A stretch of 64,000 nucleotides of DNA from Variovorax sp. TBS-050B (lineage in GTDB: Bacteria; Pseudomonadota; Gammaproteobacteria; Burkholderiales; Burkholderiaceae_C), in assembly GCF_029893635.1 (NCBI RefSeq), contig NZ_JARXYR010000002.1, positions 1,525,001-1,589,000 of the forward strand. The letters run 5' to 3'. The notes below the pieces were generated by a model. It did not search any database. It had not been told where the DNA came from and saw nothing but the letters and a program-made list of their open reading frames with translations. Shown one piece after another: positions 15,911-24,904 of this stretch. Made by a program: the position numbers and the translations under genes. Each line of letters starts with the position of its first letter. Within the stretch, counting starts at the first letter, position 1.

Positions 15911-17601
15911 GCGCTGCGCCGCCCGGCCGCCTTGCGCGCCGCGGGCCGGCGCGGCGGCCGGGCCTCCAGCACCAGCTCGGCCGGCAGCGTGTCGTTCCAC
16001 GACTCGGTGAAATAGGCGCGGTCGCTCGGCACCAGTTGCGGCAGCGTGTCGCGCAGCAGCGCGAGCGAGCCTTCGGCCGCCTTCAGGTCGCCCGCATGCG
16101 CCGCGTACCAGGCGTGCTCGAACAACAGGCTGCAGTGCTGCAGCCCGGGGTAGCGCCGGCGTCCGGCCTGGTGGTCGGCGAGCCGGGCCTGCGCCACCTC
16201 GACCCAGCGCGCGGGCCAGTGGGCGGCGTCGAAGGCATCGGCGAGCGGGCCGGCCAGTTGCGAGACCGCGGCCCGGTCGAGCGGCGCCTGCGCGCGGAAC
16301 TGGGCCAGCGTGGGCGGCTGCCCCGCGCTGCGGCAGTGGCCGCGCGCGATGCGCATCAGGTAGATCGCGTTCCAGGCCGAACGGCCCTGGCCGTCGGCAT
16401 GCCCGCAGAGCCATTCGCTGAAGGCGATCCACTGCACCGCGCGGCGCGTGGTGTCGGCATGGCCGTCATGCGCGAGCGCAGGCAGGTCGGACAGCCCCAC
16501 GCGGTCGAACAGCCAGGCGGCCATGCCCATGTTGGCCGCGACGTGCTGGGCCGCGTCGAAGGAATGCGATTCGAACGCGGCCGCGAGCGCCTCGCCGAAG
16601 CGCTGCAGCGACTCCTCGGCGAGCGCGGCGGCCTGCGGCCTGTCGTCGGCCGCCAGGCTCAGCGCGCGCGAGCGGCAGGCGAGCGCCCACAGGTTGCACC
16701 ATTCGAAGCGCACGTCGGGATGGTGGCGCAGCACCGGGCTGCGCGCCGCGTCGCGCGCCATGCCCTCGAGCAGCGACTGCGCGAGCGGCAGGTCGCGCGC
16801 GGTGTAGGCGCACCAGGCCGAGACGACGCATTCCATCGCGCCCAGGTAGTCGTTGCCCGCGACGTGGTGCGCGAGGCGCTGCTTCTTGAGCGCCTGCAGG
16901 CGGCGCCGCGCCTGCTCGTTGTCGCCGAGCCGGCGCCACAGCATCGCCTCGTTCAGCGTGACCAGCGCGCGCTGGAAATCGCTCGCCGCCAGGCCGCCGG
17001 CGGCGCGGATCGATTCGAGCGCGCTGGGGGCCGCGTCGCCCGCACCGCCGCCCGCCACGGGCGAGATCAGCCGGCCCTGCCGCGCGGCCTGCTGCGCGGC
17101 GACCAGCTGCTTCCAGAAGGCGGCATCCTGCAGGTGCACCGCATCGGGCGGCGCCGAACCGGGCACCGGCACGGCCGGCGCGCGGCGCGCGCGCAGCCCG
17201 AGGAAGGAGGCCACCTCGGCGGCCGTGGCCGGGCGCCCTTCCACCCGCAGCTGCACGCGCGCGGCTTCGGCCGCGGGCAGCCAGAACGGGCCCTGGCTGC
17301 GCCGCTCGGCGTTGAGGAAGCGCGGCTCGCGCTGCCGGTCCTCGCCCCAGCCGACCTCGAGGCCCCAGGCCTTGAAGTCGCGGAAGGCGCGGCTCACCAC
17401 CATGCGCAGCGTGCTCGCGTCGGAGACCTCGCCACGCAGGTCGGCCAGCCGCACCAGGCCGCCTTCGGCATCGTGCGCATGCTTCATGCGCACCACTAGC
17501 CAGAGCGACTGGAAGGCCGCGCGGCGGCCGTCGACCGTCTGCGGCGAAGTGAGTTCGATCGACAGCGGCGGGAGAGCAGGAGAAGAGGCAGGCTGGGGCA
17601 C
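15907..17601 (-). CDS. Hypothetical protein with possible winged-helix and TPR-like region
   Basis: A 564-residue soluble protein that I do not recognise. Residues about 40-110 (LVRLADLRGEVSDASTLRMV, then FRDFKAWGLEVGWGED) look like a short DNA-binding winged helix. From about residue 200 to 530 the sequence is alanine- and leucine-rich helical, with TPR-like patterns (ALVTLNEAMLWRRLGDNEQA, CSLLFEHAWYAAHAGDLKAA). The C-terminus is basic (PPRRPAARKAAGRRSA). There is no signal peptide or membrane segment. This layout recalls SARP/MalT-like regulators or a scaffold protein, but no nucleotide-binding motif is present. Confidence 0.6.
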   Translation of the reverse strand: MPQPASSPALPPLSIELTSPQTVDGRRAAFQSLWLVVRMKHAHDAEGGLVRLADLRGEVSDASTLRMVVSRAFRDFKAWGLEVGWGEDRQREPRFLNAERRSQGPFWLPAAEAARVQLRVEGRPATAAEVASFLGLRARRAPAVPVPGSAPPDAVHLQDAAFWKQLVAAQQAARQGRLISPVAGGGAGDAAPSALESIRAAGGLAASDFQRALVTLNEAMLWRRLGDNEQARRRLQALKKQRLAHHVAGNDYLGAMECVVSAWCAYTARDLPLAQSLLEGMARDAARSPVLRHHPDVRFEWCNLWALACRSRALSLAADDRPQAAALAEESLQRFGEALAAAFESHSFDAAQHVAANMGMAAWLFDRVGLSDLPALAHDGHADTTRRAVQWIAFSEWLCGHADGQGRSAWNAIYLMRIARGHCRSAGQPPTLAQFRAQAPLDRAAVSQLAGPLADAFDAAHWPARWVEVAQARLADHQAGRRRYPGLQHCSLLFEHAWYAAHAGDLKAAEGSLALLRDTLPQLVPSDRAYFTESWNDTLPAELVLEARPPRRPAARKAAGRRSA

Positions 17602-17622
17602 GCCCCGGATTGAACCTCAAAT

Positions 17623-17814
17623 TCAGCGATGGCGGTCCAGCAGCGCCGGCAATTCGCTGCGGCCGATGCCCAGGTCGCGCAGCTCGTGGTCGCTCATCCC
17701 GCCCAGGTGGCGGGCGGCGGCGCGCGCGCTGCGGCCGTCCCTCACGCGACGGCGCCAGCCGCGCAGGGCATGGATCAGGCGTTGATGGAAGGACGATGGC
17801 TTCGGCGCATTCAC
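17623..17814 (-). CDS. DUF1127 small protein
   Basis: A 63-residue basic protein with the DUF1127 (YjiS-like) C-terminal signature LGGMSDHELRDLGIGRSELP. The N-terminal half is arginine-rich. Such proteins are common in proteobacteria; some bind RNA or affect phosphate and stress responses. It is divergent from a LysR gene, with two candidate operator dyads between them, so LysR control is possible. Confidence 0.82.
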   Translation of the reverse strand: MNAPKPSSFHQRLIHALRGWRRRVRDGRSARAAARHLGGMSDHELRDLGIGRSELPALLDRHR

Positions 17815-17892
17815 GATGGGCTCCTTGGTTCGGGAGCGCCCATCTTCTGGCGCCGCATGCTATTGTGGAAGTTGAGAATTCTGAGCGCGCCA

Positions 17893-17907
17893 ATCAGGTG
17901 TTCTGAT
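17893..17907. promoter_or_regulatory. LysR-type operator dyad
   Basis: ATCAGGTGTTCTGAT is a perfect ATCAG-N5-CTGAT dyad with T-N11-A-like spacing, 16 bases before the LysR start at 17924. A second palindrome, AGAATTCT, is at 17876-17883. Both lie between the LysR and DUF1127 genes. Confidence 0.5.
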
Positions 17908-17923
17908 ACCAAGCCCGAAGCCC

Positions 17924-18814
17924 ATGCGACACCTCAACCTCGATCAGCTGCGCACCCTCATCGCCATCGCCGACCTCGGCACCTTCTCGGCCGCGGCCAA
18001 AGCGCTGCACCTGGCGCAGCCCACGGTGAGCCTGCACATCAGCGAGCTCGAATCGCGCCTGGGCGCACCGCTGGTGCTGCGCGGCAACCGCCGCATCACG
18101 CCCACCGCGGCCGGCGCGGCGCTGGTGGAGCGCGGCCGCAAGCTGCTGCGCGACACCGACGATGCGATCGAGGCCGTCAAGCGCCAGAACGAAGGCCGCG
18201 TGGGCCGCGTGCGGCTCGGCACCTCCACCGGCGTGCTGGTCGACCTGCTGCCGCAGGTGCTGGAGACGCTCGGTGCCGAGCATGCGGGCATCGACGTGGA
18301 AGTCAGCATCCGCGGTTCGTCCGAGGCCATGGAGCGGCTCGCCGCGGGCACGCTCGACATCGGCCTGGTCGCGGTGCCGCAGCCGCCGGCGGCCGGCATC
18401 GTGGTCACGCCCTGGTGCGAGCAGCCGATGATGGCCTTCGTGCCGCGGCGCTGGAAGGCGCCGAAGCGCGTCACGCCGGCCTGGCTCGCGGCACAGCCGC
18501 TGATCTTCAACGAGGCGGTTACGCACATGTACCGGCTCACGATGGAATGGTTCGCGGCGGCCGGCTTCGCGCCGCGCGCGCGCATCGAGCTCAACTACGA
18601 CGCCGCGATCCGCAGCCTCGTGGCCGCGGGCTACGGCGCGGCGCTGCTGCCGCTGCAGAAGAGCACCGACTCGATGCACGACGCGCGCGTGCAGATCCTG
18701 CCCGTGACGCCGAAGCTCACGCGGCGCGTGGGCATCGCGCACCGCCAGCACGCGATGCTCGACGGCGCCACGCGCAGCGTGCTGCAGGTGCTCAACGCGT
18801 TCCGCCAGGCGTGA
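17924..18814 (+). CDS. LysR-family regulator
   Basis: A 296-residue LTTR with an N-terminal helix-turn-helix ([20 protein letters not shown], about residues 19-38) and an effector domain from about residue 92. The 3' end overlaps the convergent amidase gene by 23 bases. Its likely targets are itself and the divergent DUF1127 gene, because the dyads sit between those two starts; control of the amidase is possible but less direct. Confidence 0.88.
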   Translation: MRHLNLDQLRTLIAIADLGTFSAAAKALHLAQPTVSLHISELESRLGAPLVLRGNRRITPTAAGAALVERGRKLLRDTDDAIEAVKRQNEGRVGRVRLGTSTGVLVDLLPQVLETLGAEHAGIDVEVSIRGSSEAMERLAAGTLDIGLVAVPQPPAAGIVVTPWCEQPMMAFVPRRWKAPKRVTPAWLAAQPLIFNEAVTHMYRLTMEWFAAAGFAPRARIELNYDAAIRSLVAAGYGAALLPLQKSTDSMHDARVQILPVTPKLTRRVGIAHRQHAMLDGATRSVLQVLNAFRQA

Positions 18815-19850
18815 GGCGGTCCGGTGCGGGCGCCGACGGAATGCCCTCGATCGGGCACTCCGGCGTGCCGACGGTGCGGCGCGTGAGCGATTCCACCATC
18901 TCGCGCGTGCCTTCGGGGTCGTCGATCCAGCGCCGGTAGAACTCGTACGGGCACTCGGCCTTGCCCTTGTCGCCGTCGCCCGAGTGGAGGGTGCCGGTGT
19001 AGCCGCGGTGCAGCAGCTTGAACAGGTGGTTCTGCGACTGGCCGTTGCGCCGCGCGTCGCGGATCAGCGAGAGCGAGAGCTCGGCGTAGTTGATGCCCAT
19101 CTCCTCCTCGCCGCATTCGCCGAGCGTGCGCCCGTCGAAACCGATCAGCGCCGAATGGCCGAAGTACGAGTACACGCCGTCGAAACCCGCGGCGTTCGCC
19201 ACCGCGACGTAGGTGTTGTTCATGAAGGCCATGGCCTTCGACACCAGGATCTGCTGCTCCTTCGACGGGTACATGTAGCCCTGGCAGCGCACCACCAGCT
19301 CGGCGCCGCGCATCGTGCAGTCGCGCCAGATCTCGGGGTAGTTGCCGTCGTCGCAGACGATCAGGCTGATCTTCATGCCCTTGGGCCCGTCGCTCACGTA
19401 GGTGCGGTCGCCCGGGTACCAGCCCTCGATCGGCACCCAGGGCATGATCTTGCGGTACTTCTGGACGATCTCGCCCTGGTTGTTCATCAGGATCAGCGTG
19501 TTGTAGGGCGCCTTGTCGGGATGCGATTCGTGGCGCTCGCCGGTGAGCGAGAACACGCCCCACACGTTGGCGCGGCGGCAGGCGTCGGCGAAGATGGCGG
19601 TCTCCTCGCCGGGCACGGTGGCCGCGGTCTCGTACATCTCCTTCTCGTCGTACATGATCCCGTGCGTCGAATACTCGGGAAAGATCACGAGGTCCATGCC
19701 CGGCAGGCCGCGCTTCATGCCGACCAGCATCTCCCCGATGCGGCGTGCGTTGTCCAGCACCTCGGCCCGGGTGTGCAGGCGGGGCATCCTGTAGTTGACG
19801 ACCGCCACGCCGACGCAATCGTTGCTGCTCGAAATATCACCATGTCTCAT
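18792..19850 (-). CDS. amiE: Aliphatic amidase (acylamide amidohydrolase)
   Basis: Hydrolyses short aliphatic amides to acid and ammonia in the cytoplasm. The 352-residue sequence aligns from its start ([11 protein letters not shown]) with the Pseudomonas AmiE family. The nitrilase triad is present at the family positions: Glu59 (FPEY), Lys134 (YRKIMPW) and Cys166 ([12 protein letters not shown]). A formamidase is the main alternative, but the N-terminus favours AmiE. The ribosome-binding site CAGGAG sits between a terminator-like hairpin and the ATG, so expression depends on read-through of that hairpin. The nearby LysR genes may also act on it. Confidence 0.93.
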   Translation of the reverse strand: MRHGDISSSNDCVGVAVVNYRMPRLHTRAEVLDNARRIGEMLVGMKRGLPGMDLVIFPEYSTHGIMYDEKEMYETAATVPGEETAIFADACRRANVWGVFSLTGERHESHPDKAPYNTLILMNNQGEIVQKYRKIMPWVPIEGWYPGDRTYVSDGPKGMKISLIVCDDGNYPEIWRDCTMRGAELVVRCQGYMYPSKEQQILVSKAMAFMNNTYVAVANAAGFDGVYSYFGHSALIGFDGRTLGECGEEEMGINYAELSLSLIRDARRNGQSQNHLFKLLHRGYTGTLHSGDGDKGKAECPYEFYRRWIDDPEGTREMVESLTRRTVGTPECPIEGIPSAPAPDRLTPGGTR

Positions 19851-19878
19851 CGCGCTGCTCCTGAGGGTTGAAGAAGAA

Positions 19879-19910
19879 AGGCCCGAACCGGTGTTCACCG
19901 ATCCGGGCCT
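19879..19910 (-). terminator. Terminator-like hairpin in the amiE leader (candidate attenuator)
   Basis: On the minus strand AGGCCCGGATCGGT and ACCGGTTCGGGCCT form a 14-pair stem (two G-T pairs) with a GAAC loop, followed by TTCTTCTTC. It lies 28 bases before the amiE ATG and 96 bases after the stop of the upstream gene. It may simply terminate the upstream genes, but no room is left for an amiE promoter after it. Confidence 0.7.
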
Positions 19911-20006
19911 GCCTCGGAAGCCGCGCATGCCTGTCGTCGGAGCCGATTGTTCTCAGCCCGCGCCGGCCTGCCCATACGTCATTTCGCTGATTGCGCGCCG
20001 CGCCCC

Positions 20007-20498
20007 TCAGCGCGGCCGCGCGTAGTCCGACTCGATCCAGGCGGCGGCGCTGGCCGCGGTGAGCCGGAAGGCCGGCGAGACCGGCACGCGCGCGAGCTCG
20101 GTGTCGTCGGCATCGTCGTGCGCGCTCAGCGTGGCCGAGGGGTTGTCCTCGTCGGGCACGATCGCGAGCGACACGCGCACGCGGCGGTCGTCGCGCGCCG
20201 TCACCGTCACGTGCTTGTTGAGCGTGGCGTGCAGCTGCTGCTCGTGGCGGCGGATCACCTCGCTGGCGGTCTTCACGAGCGTGGAGAAGGCGGCGGCATC
20301 GAGCGGCTTGGGGTTCTTCTTGTCGCGGCCCATGGTCCACGGGCCGACGAGCGCGGGTTCGGGGTCGCCCTGGCGCGTCATCTCGACGGCCCAGCCGTCG
20401 TCTTCCTCGTTCTTGATCACGCGCGCGGTCCAGAGGCCGTCGCGCCAGAGGCGGTCTTCGTGCAGGGGGAGGGTGTCGGTGTCGGTCGGTTCGGTCAT
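20007..20498 (-). CDS. Hypothetical protein, 163 aa
   Basis: An acidic soluble protein that I do not recognise. It begins MTEPTDTDTLPLHEDRLWRD and has mixed alpha/beta character: an N-terminal beta region (WTARVIKNEEDDGWAVEMTR), a helix with RRHEQQLHATLNKHVTV, and beta strands after it. No signal peptide, membrane segment or metal motif is seen. Its start overlaps the stop of the LysR gene at 20495 (ATGA), so the two are translationally coupled. A terminator-like hairpin follows at 19879-19910. Confidence 0.7.
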   Translation of the reverse strand: MTEPTDTDTLPLHEDRLWRDGLWTARVIKNEEDDGWAVEMTRQGDPEPALVGPWTMGRDKKNPKPLDAAAFSTLVKTASEVIRRHEQQLHATLNKHVTVTARDDRRVRVSLAIVPDEDNPSATLSAHDDADDTELARVPVSPAFRLTAASAAAWIESDYARPR

Positions 20499-21430
20499 TC
20501 GGAAGCAGAGGTTCGTGCGCGGTCGATTGTCGCCTGCGGCCGCGCGGCGGCGTACCGCTGCAGGCCCTCGACCAGCGCGTCGAAGGCGGCGCGGCAGCGC
20601 GGGCTCGCGCGCAGGTCCTCGTGCATCGTGACCCAGGTCTCGAGCTTGAGCGAGAAGGCGCGCGGCAGCACGCGCCGCAGCACCCCGCCGGGCGGCGCCA
20701 GGCCGACCTGGCAGACGCCGATGCCGGCGCCGGCCCGGATCAGCGCGAGCTGCGCGAGGTCGCTGTCGGTGCGCAGCGAGAAGGCCTCGCGCTCGAAGCC
20801 CTTGAGCGAGCGCACCGCACCGCGCGCGAAGGCCGGCAGCTGGTCGTAGCCGATGATCGAATGGCCCGCCAGTTCCTCGAGCCGGCGCGGCGTGCCGTGG
20901 CGCGCGAGGTAGTCCCGGTGGGCGTGGAAGCCGAGCTCGATGGCGCCGATGCGGCGCGCCACGAGCTGCTCCTGCTTCGGACGCACCATGCGCACGGCGA
21001 TGTCGGCCTCCCTTCGCAGCAGGTCCTGCATGCGGTTGGTCGAGACCAGTTCCACCTTGAGCGCCGGGTGCCGCTCGCGCAAGCCGGCGAGGATCGGCGG
21101 CAGCACCTCCACGCCGACCACCTCGCTGGCGGAAACGCGCACCACGCCGCGCACGCCTTCGCCCTGGCTGGTGGCGGCGCGCTCCAGCGCGGCGGCGGTG
21201 CTTTCCATCGCCTCGGCATGGCCCTGCAGCGCGAGCGCCACCTCGGTCGGCAGCAGGCCGGTCTGCGAGCGCGTGAAGAGCGCCACGCCGAGCGCTTCCT
21301 CGAGCGCCGCGACATGGCGCCCCACCGTCGGTTGCGTGATGCCGAGCCTGCGCGCCGCGCCCGAGAGCGAGCCTTCGCGCAGCACGCCGAGGAAGGAGCG
21401 GTAGAGCTCCCAGCCGATGTTCGTTGCCAT
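20495..21430 (-). CDS. LysR-family regulator
   Basis: A 311-residue LTTR with a helix-turn-helix at about residues 18-38 (SLSGAARRLGITQPTVGRHV) and an effector domain from about residue 90. The start at MATNIGWELYRSFLGVLREG is chosen because upstream residues are not family-like. It is divergent from the NAD(P)-binding epimerase-like gene at 21526, a common LTTR arrangement, so that gene is the likely target. Confidence 0.88.
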   Translation of the reverse strand: MATNIGWELYRSFLGVLREGSLSGAARRLGITQPTVGRHVAALEEALGVALFTRSQTGLLPTEVALALQGHAEAMESTAAALERAATSQGEGVRGVVRVSASEVVGVEVLPPILAGLRERHPALKVELVSTNRMQDLLRREADIAVRMVRPKQEQLVARRIGAIELGFHAHRDYLARHGTPRRLEELAGHSIIGYDQLPAFARGAVRSLKGFEREAFSLRTDSDLAQLALIRAGAGIGVCQVGLAPPGGVLRRVLPRAFSLKLETWVTMHEDLRASPRCRAAFDALVEGLQRYAAARPQATIDRARTSASE

Positions 21431-21525
21431 GCAGAAATGTATAGCTGCTGACCGATGTTCGGCAATTCCATTCGTGCCGGCGGCGACCCAGAATCCGCCC
21501 ATCGACAACGCATCTGGAGCATGGC

Positions 21526-22515
21526 ATGGCAAGCGAAGACAACACGGTTCTGGTTCTGGGCGCCACCGGCGGCATCGGCAGCGAGGTGGCGCGGCAGCTG
21601 CGCGACGCGGGCTGGCGGGTGCGCGCCATGACGCGCGGCGCGGTTCCCGCCACGGGGGACGGCATCGCCTGGCTGCGCGGCGACGCGATGGACCGGCAGG
21701 CGGTGGCCGAGGCGGCCCGCGGCTGCGCCGTCATCGTGCATGCGCTCAACCCGCCCGGCTACAAGCGCTGGCCGGCGCTGGTGCTGCCGATGCTCGACAA
21801 CACCATCGCCGCCGCCGAGGCCGGGGGCGCGACCATCGTGCTGCCGGGCTCGGTCTACAACTTCGGCCCCGACGCGTTTCCGCTGCTCGACGAGGCATCG
21901 CCGCAGCATCCGGCCACGCGCAAGGGCGCGATCCGCAAGGAGATGGAAAGCCGGCTCGAGGCCGCGAGCCGCCGCGGGGCGCGCGTGCTCGTGGTGCGCG
22001 CGGGCGATTTCTTCGGGCCGAGCACCGGCAACAACTGGTTCTCGCAGGGGCTCGTGAAGCCCGGGCGGCCGGTCGGCACCGTGAGCGATCCGGGCCGCGC
22101 CGGCGTCGGCCATCTGTGGTCGTACCTGCCCGACGTGGCGCGCACCATGGTCGAACTGCTGGCGCGGCGCGACCGGCTCGAAGCCTTCGCATGCTTCCAC
22201 ATGGCGGGCCACTGGGACGCCGACGGCACGGCCATGTGCGGCGCCATCCAGCGCGTGGTGGCCAGGCGCACCGGGATCACGCCGCGCGTGGTGGCCTTTC
22301 CGTGGCGGCTGCTCGCACTGGCCGCGCCCTTCGTCCCGACCTTCCGCGAGTTGCGCGAGATGCGCTACCTGTGGGAGACGCCGCTGCGCATGGACAACGC
22401 GCGGCTGCTGGCCTTCCTCGGCCGCGAGCCGCACACGCCGCTGGACGAAGCAGTGGAGGCCACGCTCGAGGGCATGGGCTGCTTCGGTGCGATGCCGCGG
22501 GCCGCGACCGCCTGA
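21526..22515 (+). CDS. NAD(P)-binding epimerase/dehydratase-like protein (atypical SDR)
   Basis: A 329-residue Rossmann protein with VLVLGATGGIGSEVARQL at residues 8-25 (GxxGxxG). The middle shows VLPGSVYNFGPDAFPLLDE and RAGDFFGPST, as in NAD-dependent epimerases, but the catalytic YxxxK is not clear. It probably uses NAD(P)H on a small substrate of unknown identity. It is divergent from a LysR gene, which is its likely regulator. Confidence 0.78.
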   Translation: MASEDNTVLVLGATGGIGSEVARQLRDAGWRVRAMTRGAVPATGDGIAWLRGDAMDRQAVAEAARGCAVIVHALNPPGYKRWPALVLPMLDNTIAAAEAGGATIVLPGSVYNFGPDAFPLLDEASPQHPATRKGAIRKEMESRLEAASRRGARVLVVRAGDFFGPSTGNNWFSQGLVKPGRPVGTVSDPGRAGVGHLWSYLPDVARTMVELLARRDRLEAFACFHMAGHWDADGTAMCGAIQRVVARRTGITPRVVAFPWRLLALAAPFVPTFRELREMRYLWETPLRMDNARLLAFLGREPHTPLDEAVEATLEGMGCFGAMPRAATA

Positions 22516-22528
22516 AGCGACCCGGGGC

Positions 22529-23470
22529 TCAGAACACCGAAAGCCCGGTGCGCGCGACGAAGAGTTCGAGCGCCTTCATGCCGAGCAGCGAATTGCCCGT
22601 GGCATCGAGCGCGGGCGACCAGACGCAGAGCGTGAGCCGGTCGGGCACCACCGCCACGATGCCGCCGCCCACGCCGCTCTTGCAAGGCAGGCCGATCGAG
22701 AAGGCCACGTCGCCGGCCGCGTCGTAGGTGCCGCAGGTGAGCATCAGCGCGTTGATGCGCCGGGTCTGCCGCTCGCCCGTGACTTCGGCATGGCCGTCGA
22801 TCGGATGCGCGCCGTCGCGGCACAGGAAGGCGGCGGCGCGCGCGAGCTGGCGGCAGCTCATGCGCAGTGCGCACTGGTGGAAGTAGGTGTCGAGCACCGC
22901 GCCCACGTCGTTGTCGATCTTGCCGAAGCTCTTCATGAAGTTGGCGAGCGCCACGTTGCGGAAGCCCGTGGCCGCCTCGGAGCGCGCGACTTCCTCGTCG
23001 AACGCGATCGGCTCGCCGCACAGGCCGCCCATCAGCGCGAGGATGTCGGCCTTGGCGCTGCCGCCGGCCGCGAGCGCCTGGCTCACGAGCCGGTCGGCGA
23101 CCGCGATCGCGCCGGCATTGATGAATGGGTTGCGCGGCTTGCCCTGCTCGTTCTCGAGCTGGACCAGCGAGTTGAACGGATTGCCCGAGGGCTCGCGCCC
23201 GATGCGCTCCCACAGCGCGTCGCCCACGCGCTGCATCGCGAGCGTGAGCGTGAAGAGCTTCGAGATGCTCTGGATCGAGAACGGCGTCTCGAAGTCGCCG
23301 GCGCCGGCCTCCTCGCCTTCGCAGGTGCGCAGCGCGATGCCGAGCTGGCGCGGATCGACGCAGGCGAGCGCCGGGATGTAGCTCGCGACCGTGCCGCCCT
23401 GGCCGAGCTGCGGGCTCAGGGTGGCGACGATCTCGTCGAGCACCGGCTGGAACTGGGCCATGCGCTTCAT
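22529..23470 (-). CDS. glsA: Glutaminase
   Basis: Hydrolyses glutamine to glutamate and ammonia. A 313-residue protein with the serine-beta-lactamase-like glutaminase fold: the catalytic SxxK is Ser68-Lys71 in FSIQSISKLFTL, followed by GNPFNSLVQLE, NPFINAGAIA and, later, LTCGTYDAAGDVAF and KSGVGGGIVAV. The start overlaps the stop of the upstream EamA transporter gene by four bases, so the two are coupled. It is convergent with the epimerase-like gene. Together with the hut locus and amidase the window has several nitrogen-releasing enzymes. Confidence 0.93.
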   Translation of the reverse strand: MKRMAQFQPVLDEIVATLSPQLGQGGTVASYIPALACVDPRQLGIALRTCEGEEAGAGDFETPFSIQSISKLFTLTLAMQRVGDALWERIGREPSGNPFNSLVQLENEQGKPRNPFINAGAIAVADRLVSQALAAGGSAKADILALMGGLCGEPIAFDEEVARSEAATGFRNVALANFMKSFGKIDNDVGAVLDTYFHQCALRMSCRQLARAAAFLCRDGAHPIDGHAEVTGERQTRRINALMLTCGTYDAAGDVAFSIGLPCKSGVGGGIVAVVPDRLTLCVWSPALDATGNSLLGMKALELFVARTGLSVF

Positions 23471-24375
23471 GCCGTGGGCCGTGCCGCGGAACGCCGGTTC
23501 ACGAGCACGATGCCCACCGCCACGCCCGCGAGCGCCACGATCAGCTGCACCGTGAGCGGCTCCTTCAGCAGCAGCACGCCGAACACCAGCGCGAACAGCG
23601 GCGTGAGGAAGGTGAAGGACGACATCTGCGTGGCCGGGTAGTGCCGCAGCAGCCACATCCATGCGAGGTAGCTCGCGAAGGCGCCGACGACGGTCTGCAG
23701 GCCGATCGAGGTCCAGGCCCAGGCGGAATACGAGAAGCTCCAGGTCTCGCCGAGCGCGAGCGACAGCAGCGGGCACACCGCGGCCGTGACCGCCACCTGG
23801 TAGAACAGCGTCTTCTCGGCGCTCGCGGTGGCGAGCCGCGTGGTGCGCAGGGTGATCGTGGTCAGGCCCCAGAGCATGCCGGCCCCGAGCGCCATCGCAT
23901 CGCCGACGAGCTGCGTCGAGCTCATGTGGCCGAAGCCCTCGCTGAAGGCCAGCACCACGCCGGCGAACGCGATCGACAGGCCCAGCCACTGCAAGCCGCG
24001 CAGCCGCTCGGCCGGCACCCAGCGCGGCAGCAGCAGCGAGACCCAGAACGGCGCGGTGTAGAGAAACACCGTGAGCCGCGAGGCCGAGGTGTTCTGCAGC
24101 CCGAGGTAGATGCACGCGAACTCGCCCGCGAACAGCAGCCCGGCGACGAGGCCGCCCGGCAGCGTGCCGTCGCGCTCGAACAGCGGCACGCGGCGCCATG
24201 CGCACCAGAGCCACAGCAGCGCCACCGCGCCCGCCATGCGGATCGAGGCCTGCCAGAGCGGCGGCACCTCGGTCACGGTGGTCTTGATGAGGATCTGCTG
24301 CAGCCCCCAGAACGCGCAGCAGGCGATGAGCAGGCCGATGGCCAGGGAGTCGAGGTGGGTCTTGCGCTGGATCAT
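23467..24375 (-). CDS. DMT-superfamily (EamA) transporter
   Basis: A 302-residue inner-membrane protein with ten predicted helices in two EamA repeats. Visible are LLIACCAFWGLQQILIK in helix 1, and the second repeat from about residue 158 (GDAMALGAGMLWGLTT). It probably exports an amino acid or a metabolite. Coupled translation with glutaminase suggests a link to glutamine or glutamate, but EamA substrates cannot be predicted from sequence. Confidence 0.87.
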   Translation of the reverse strand: MIQRKTHLDSLAIGLLIACCAFWGLQQILIKTTVTEVPPLWQASIRMAGAVALLWLWCAWRRVPLFERDGTLPGGLVAGLLFAGEFACIYLGLQNTSASRLTVFLYTAPFWVSLLLPRWVPAERLRGLQWLGLSIAFAGVVLAFSEGFGHMSSTQLVGDAMALGAGMLWGLTTITLRTTRLATASAEKTLFYQVAVTAAVCPLLSLALGETWSFSYSAWAWTSIGLQTVVGAFASYLAWMWLLRHYPATQMSSFTFLTPLFALVFGVLLLKEPLTVQLIVALAGVAVGIVLVNRRSAARPTA

Positions 24376-24403
24376 TCGTTTGTTTCGGCTGTTGGCTTCG
24401 CGC

Positions 24404-24904
24404 TCAGCGGGCGGCGGCGACGGGGTAGGGCGGCCGGCCGCGCGTGCCCACCATCAGGTCGGGCACGACGGTCTCGACCTCGGGCACCGCGTGCGCCGCG
24501 CGCTCGAGGCGCTTCGCGAGCGCGGCCGAGGGCACGCAGCCCTGCAGGTAGACCCAGCGCCGCTGCAGGATCACCCAGACGCTGCCGCGGCGCAGGCCCG
24601 GCACCGCTTCGAGCGCGGCGCGCACCTTGGGCGCGAGCGGCTTGTCGTAGCGGTAGGCGTTGCTGTCGGCGCAGCGGCCCGCGAGCCAGCAGCTGGTGCC
24701 GCGTTCGAGCCGCGAATGGGTCTGCGCGCGCCGTTCCTCGGCGGTGTAGAGCGGGCCTTCGGGCGCCGGGCAGGCCGGCATGCCCGATGCGACCTGGAAG
24801 AAAGGGTCGTCGAACCAGTTCTGCTTCGGCGCCGCTTCCTGCGCCGCGCCCTGCTGCGCGGCGAGCGGCAGCACCGACAGCAGCAGTGCGGCGCGAACCC
24901 TCAT
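24404..24904 (-). CDS. Exported BON-domain protein
   Basis: A 166-residue protein with a signal peptide (MRVRAALLLSVLPLAAQQGA, cleavage near AQ). After a linker with several Cys (CPAPEG, CWLAGRC) comes a BON-like domain at about residues 95-150 (VRAALEAVPGLRRGSVWVIL, WVYLQGCVPSAALAKRLERA). BON domains bind membranes or peptidoglycan. The ATG overlaps the TAA of the flavin reductase gene by one base, so it is probably cotranscribed with it. Role unknown. Confidence 0.72.
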   Translation of the reverse strand: MRVRAALLLSVLPLAAQQGAAQEAAPKQNWFDDPFFQVASGMPACPAPEGPLYTAEERRAQTHSRLERGTSCWLAGRCADSNAYRYDKPLAPKVRAALEAVPGLRRGSVWVILQRRWVYLQGCVPSAALAKRLERAAHAVPEVETVVPDLMVGTRGRPPYPVAAAR

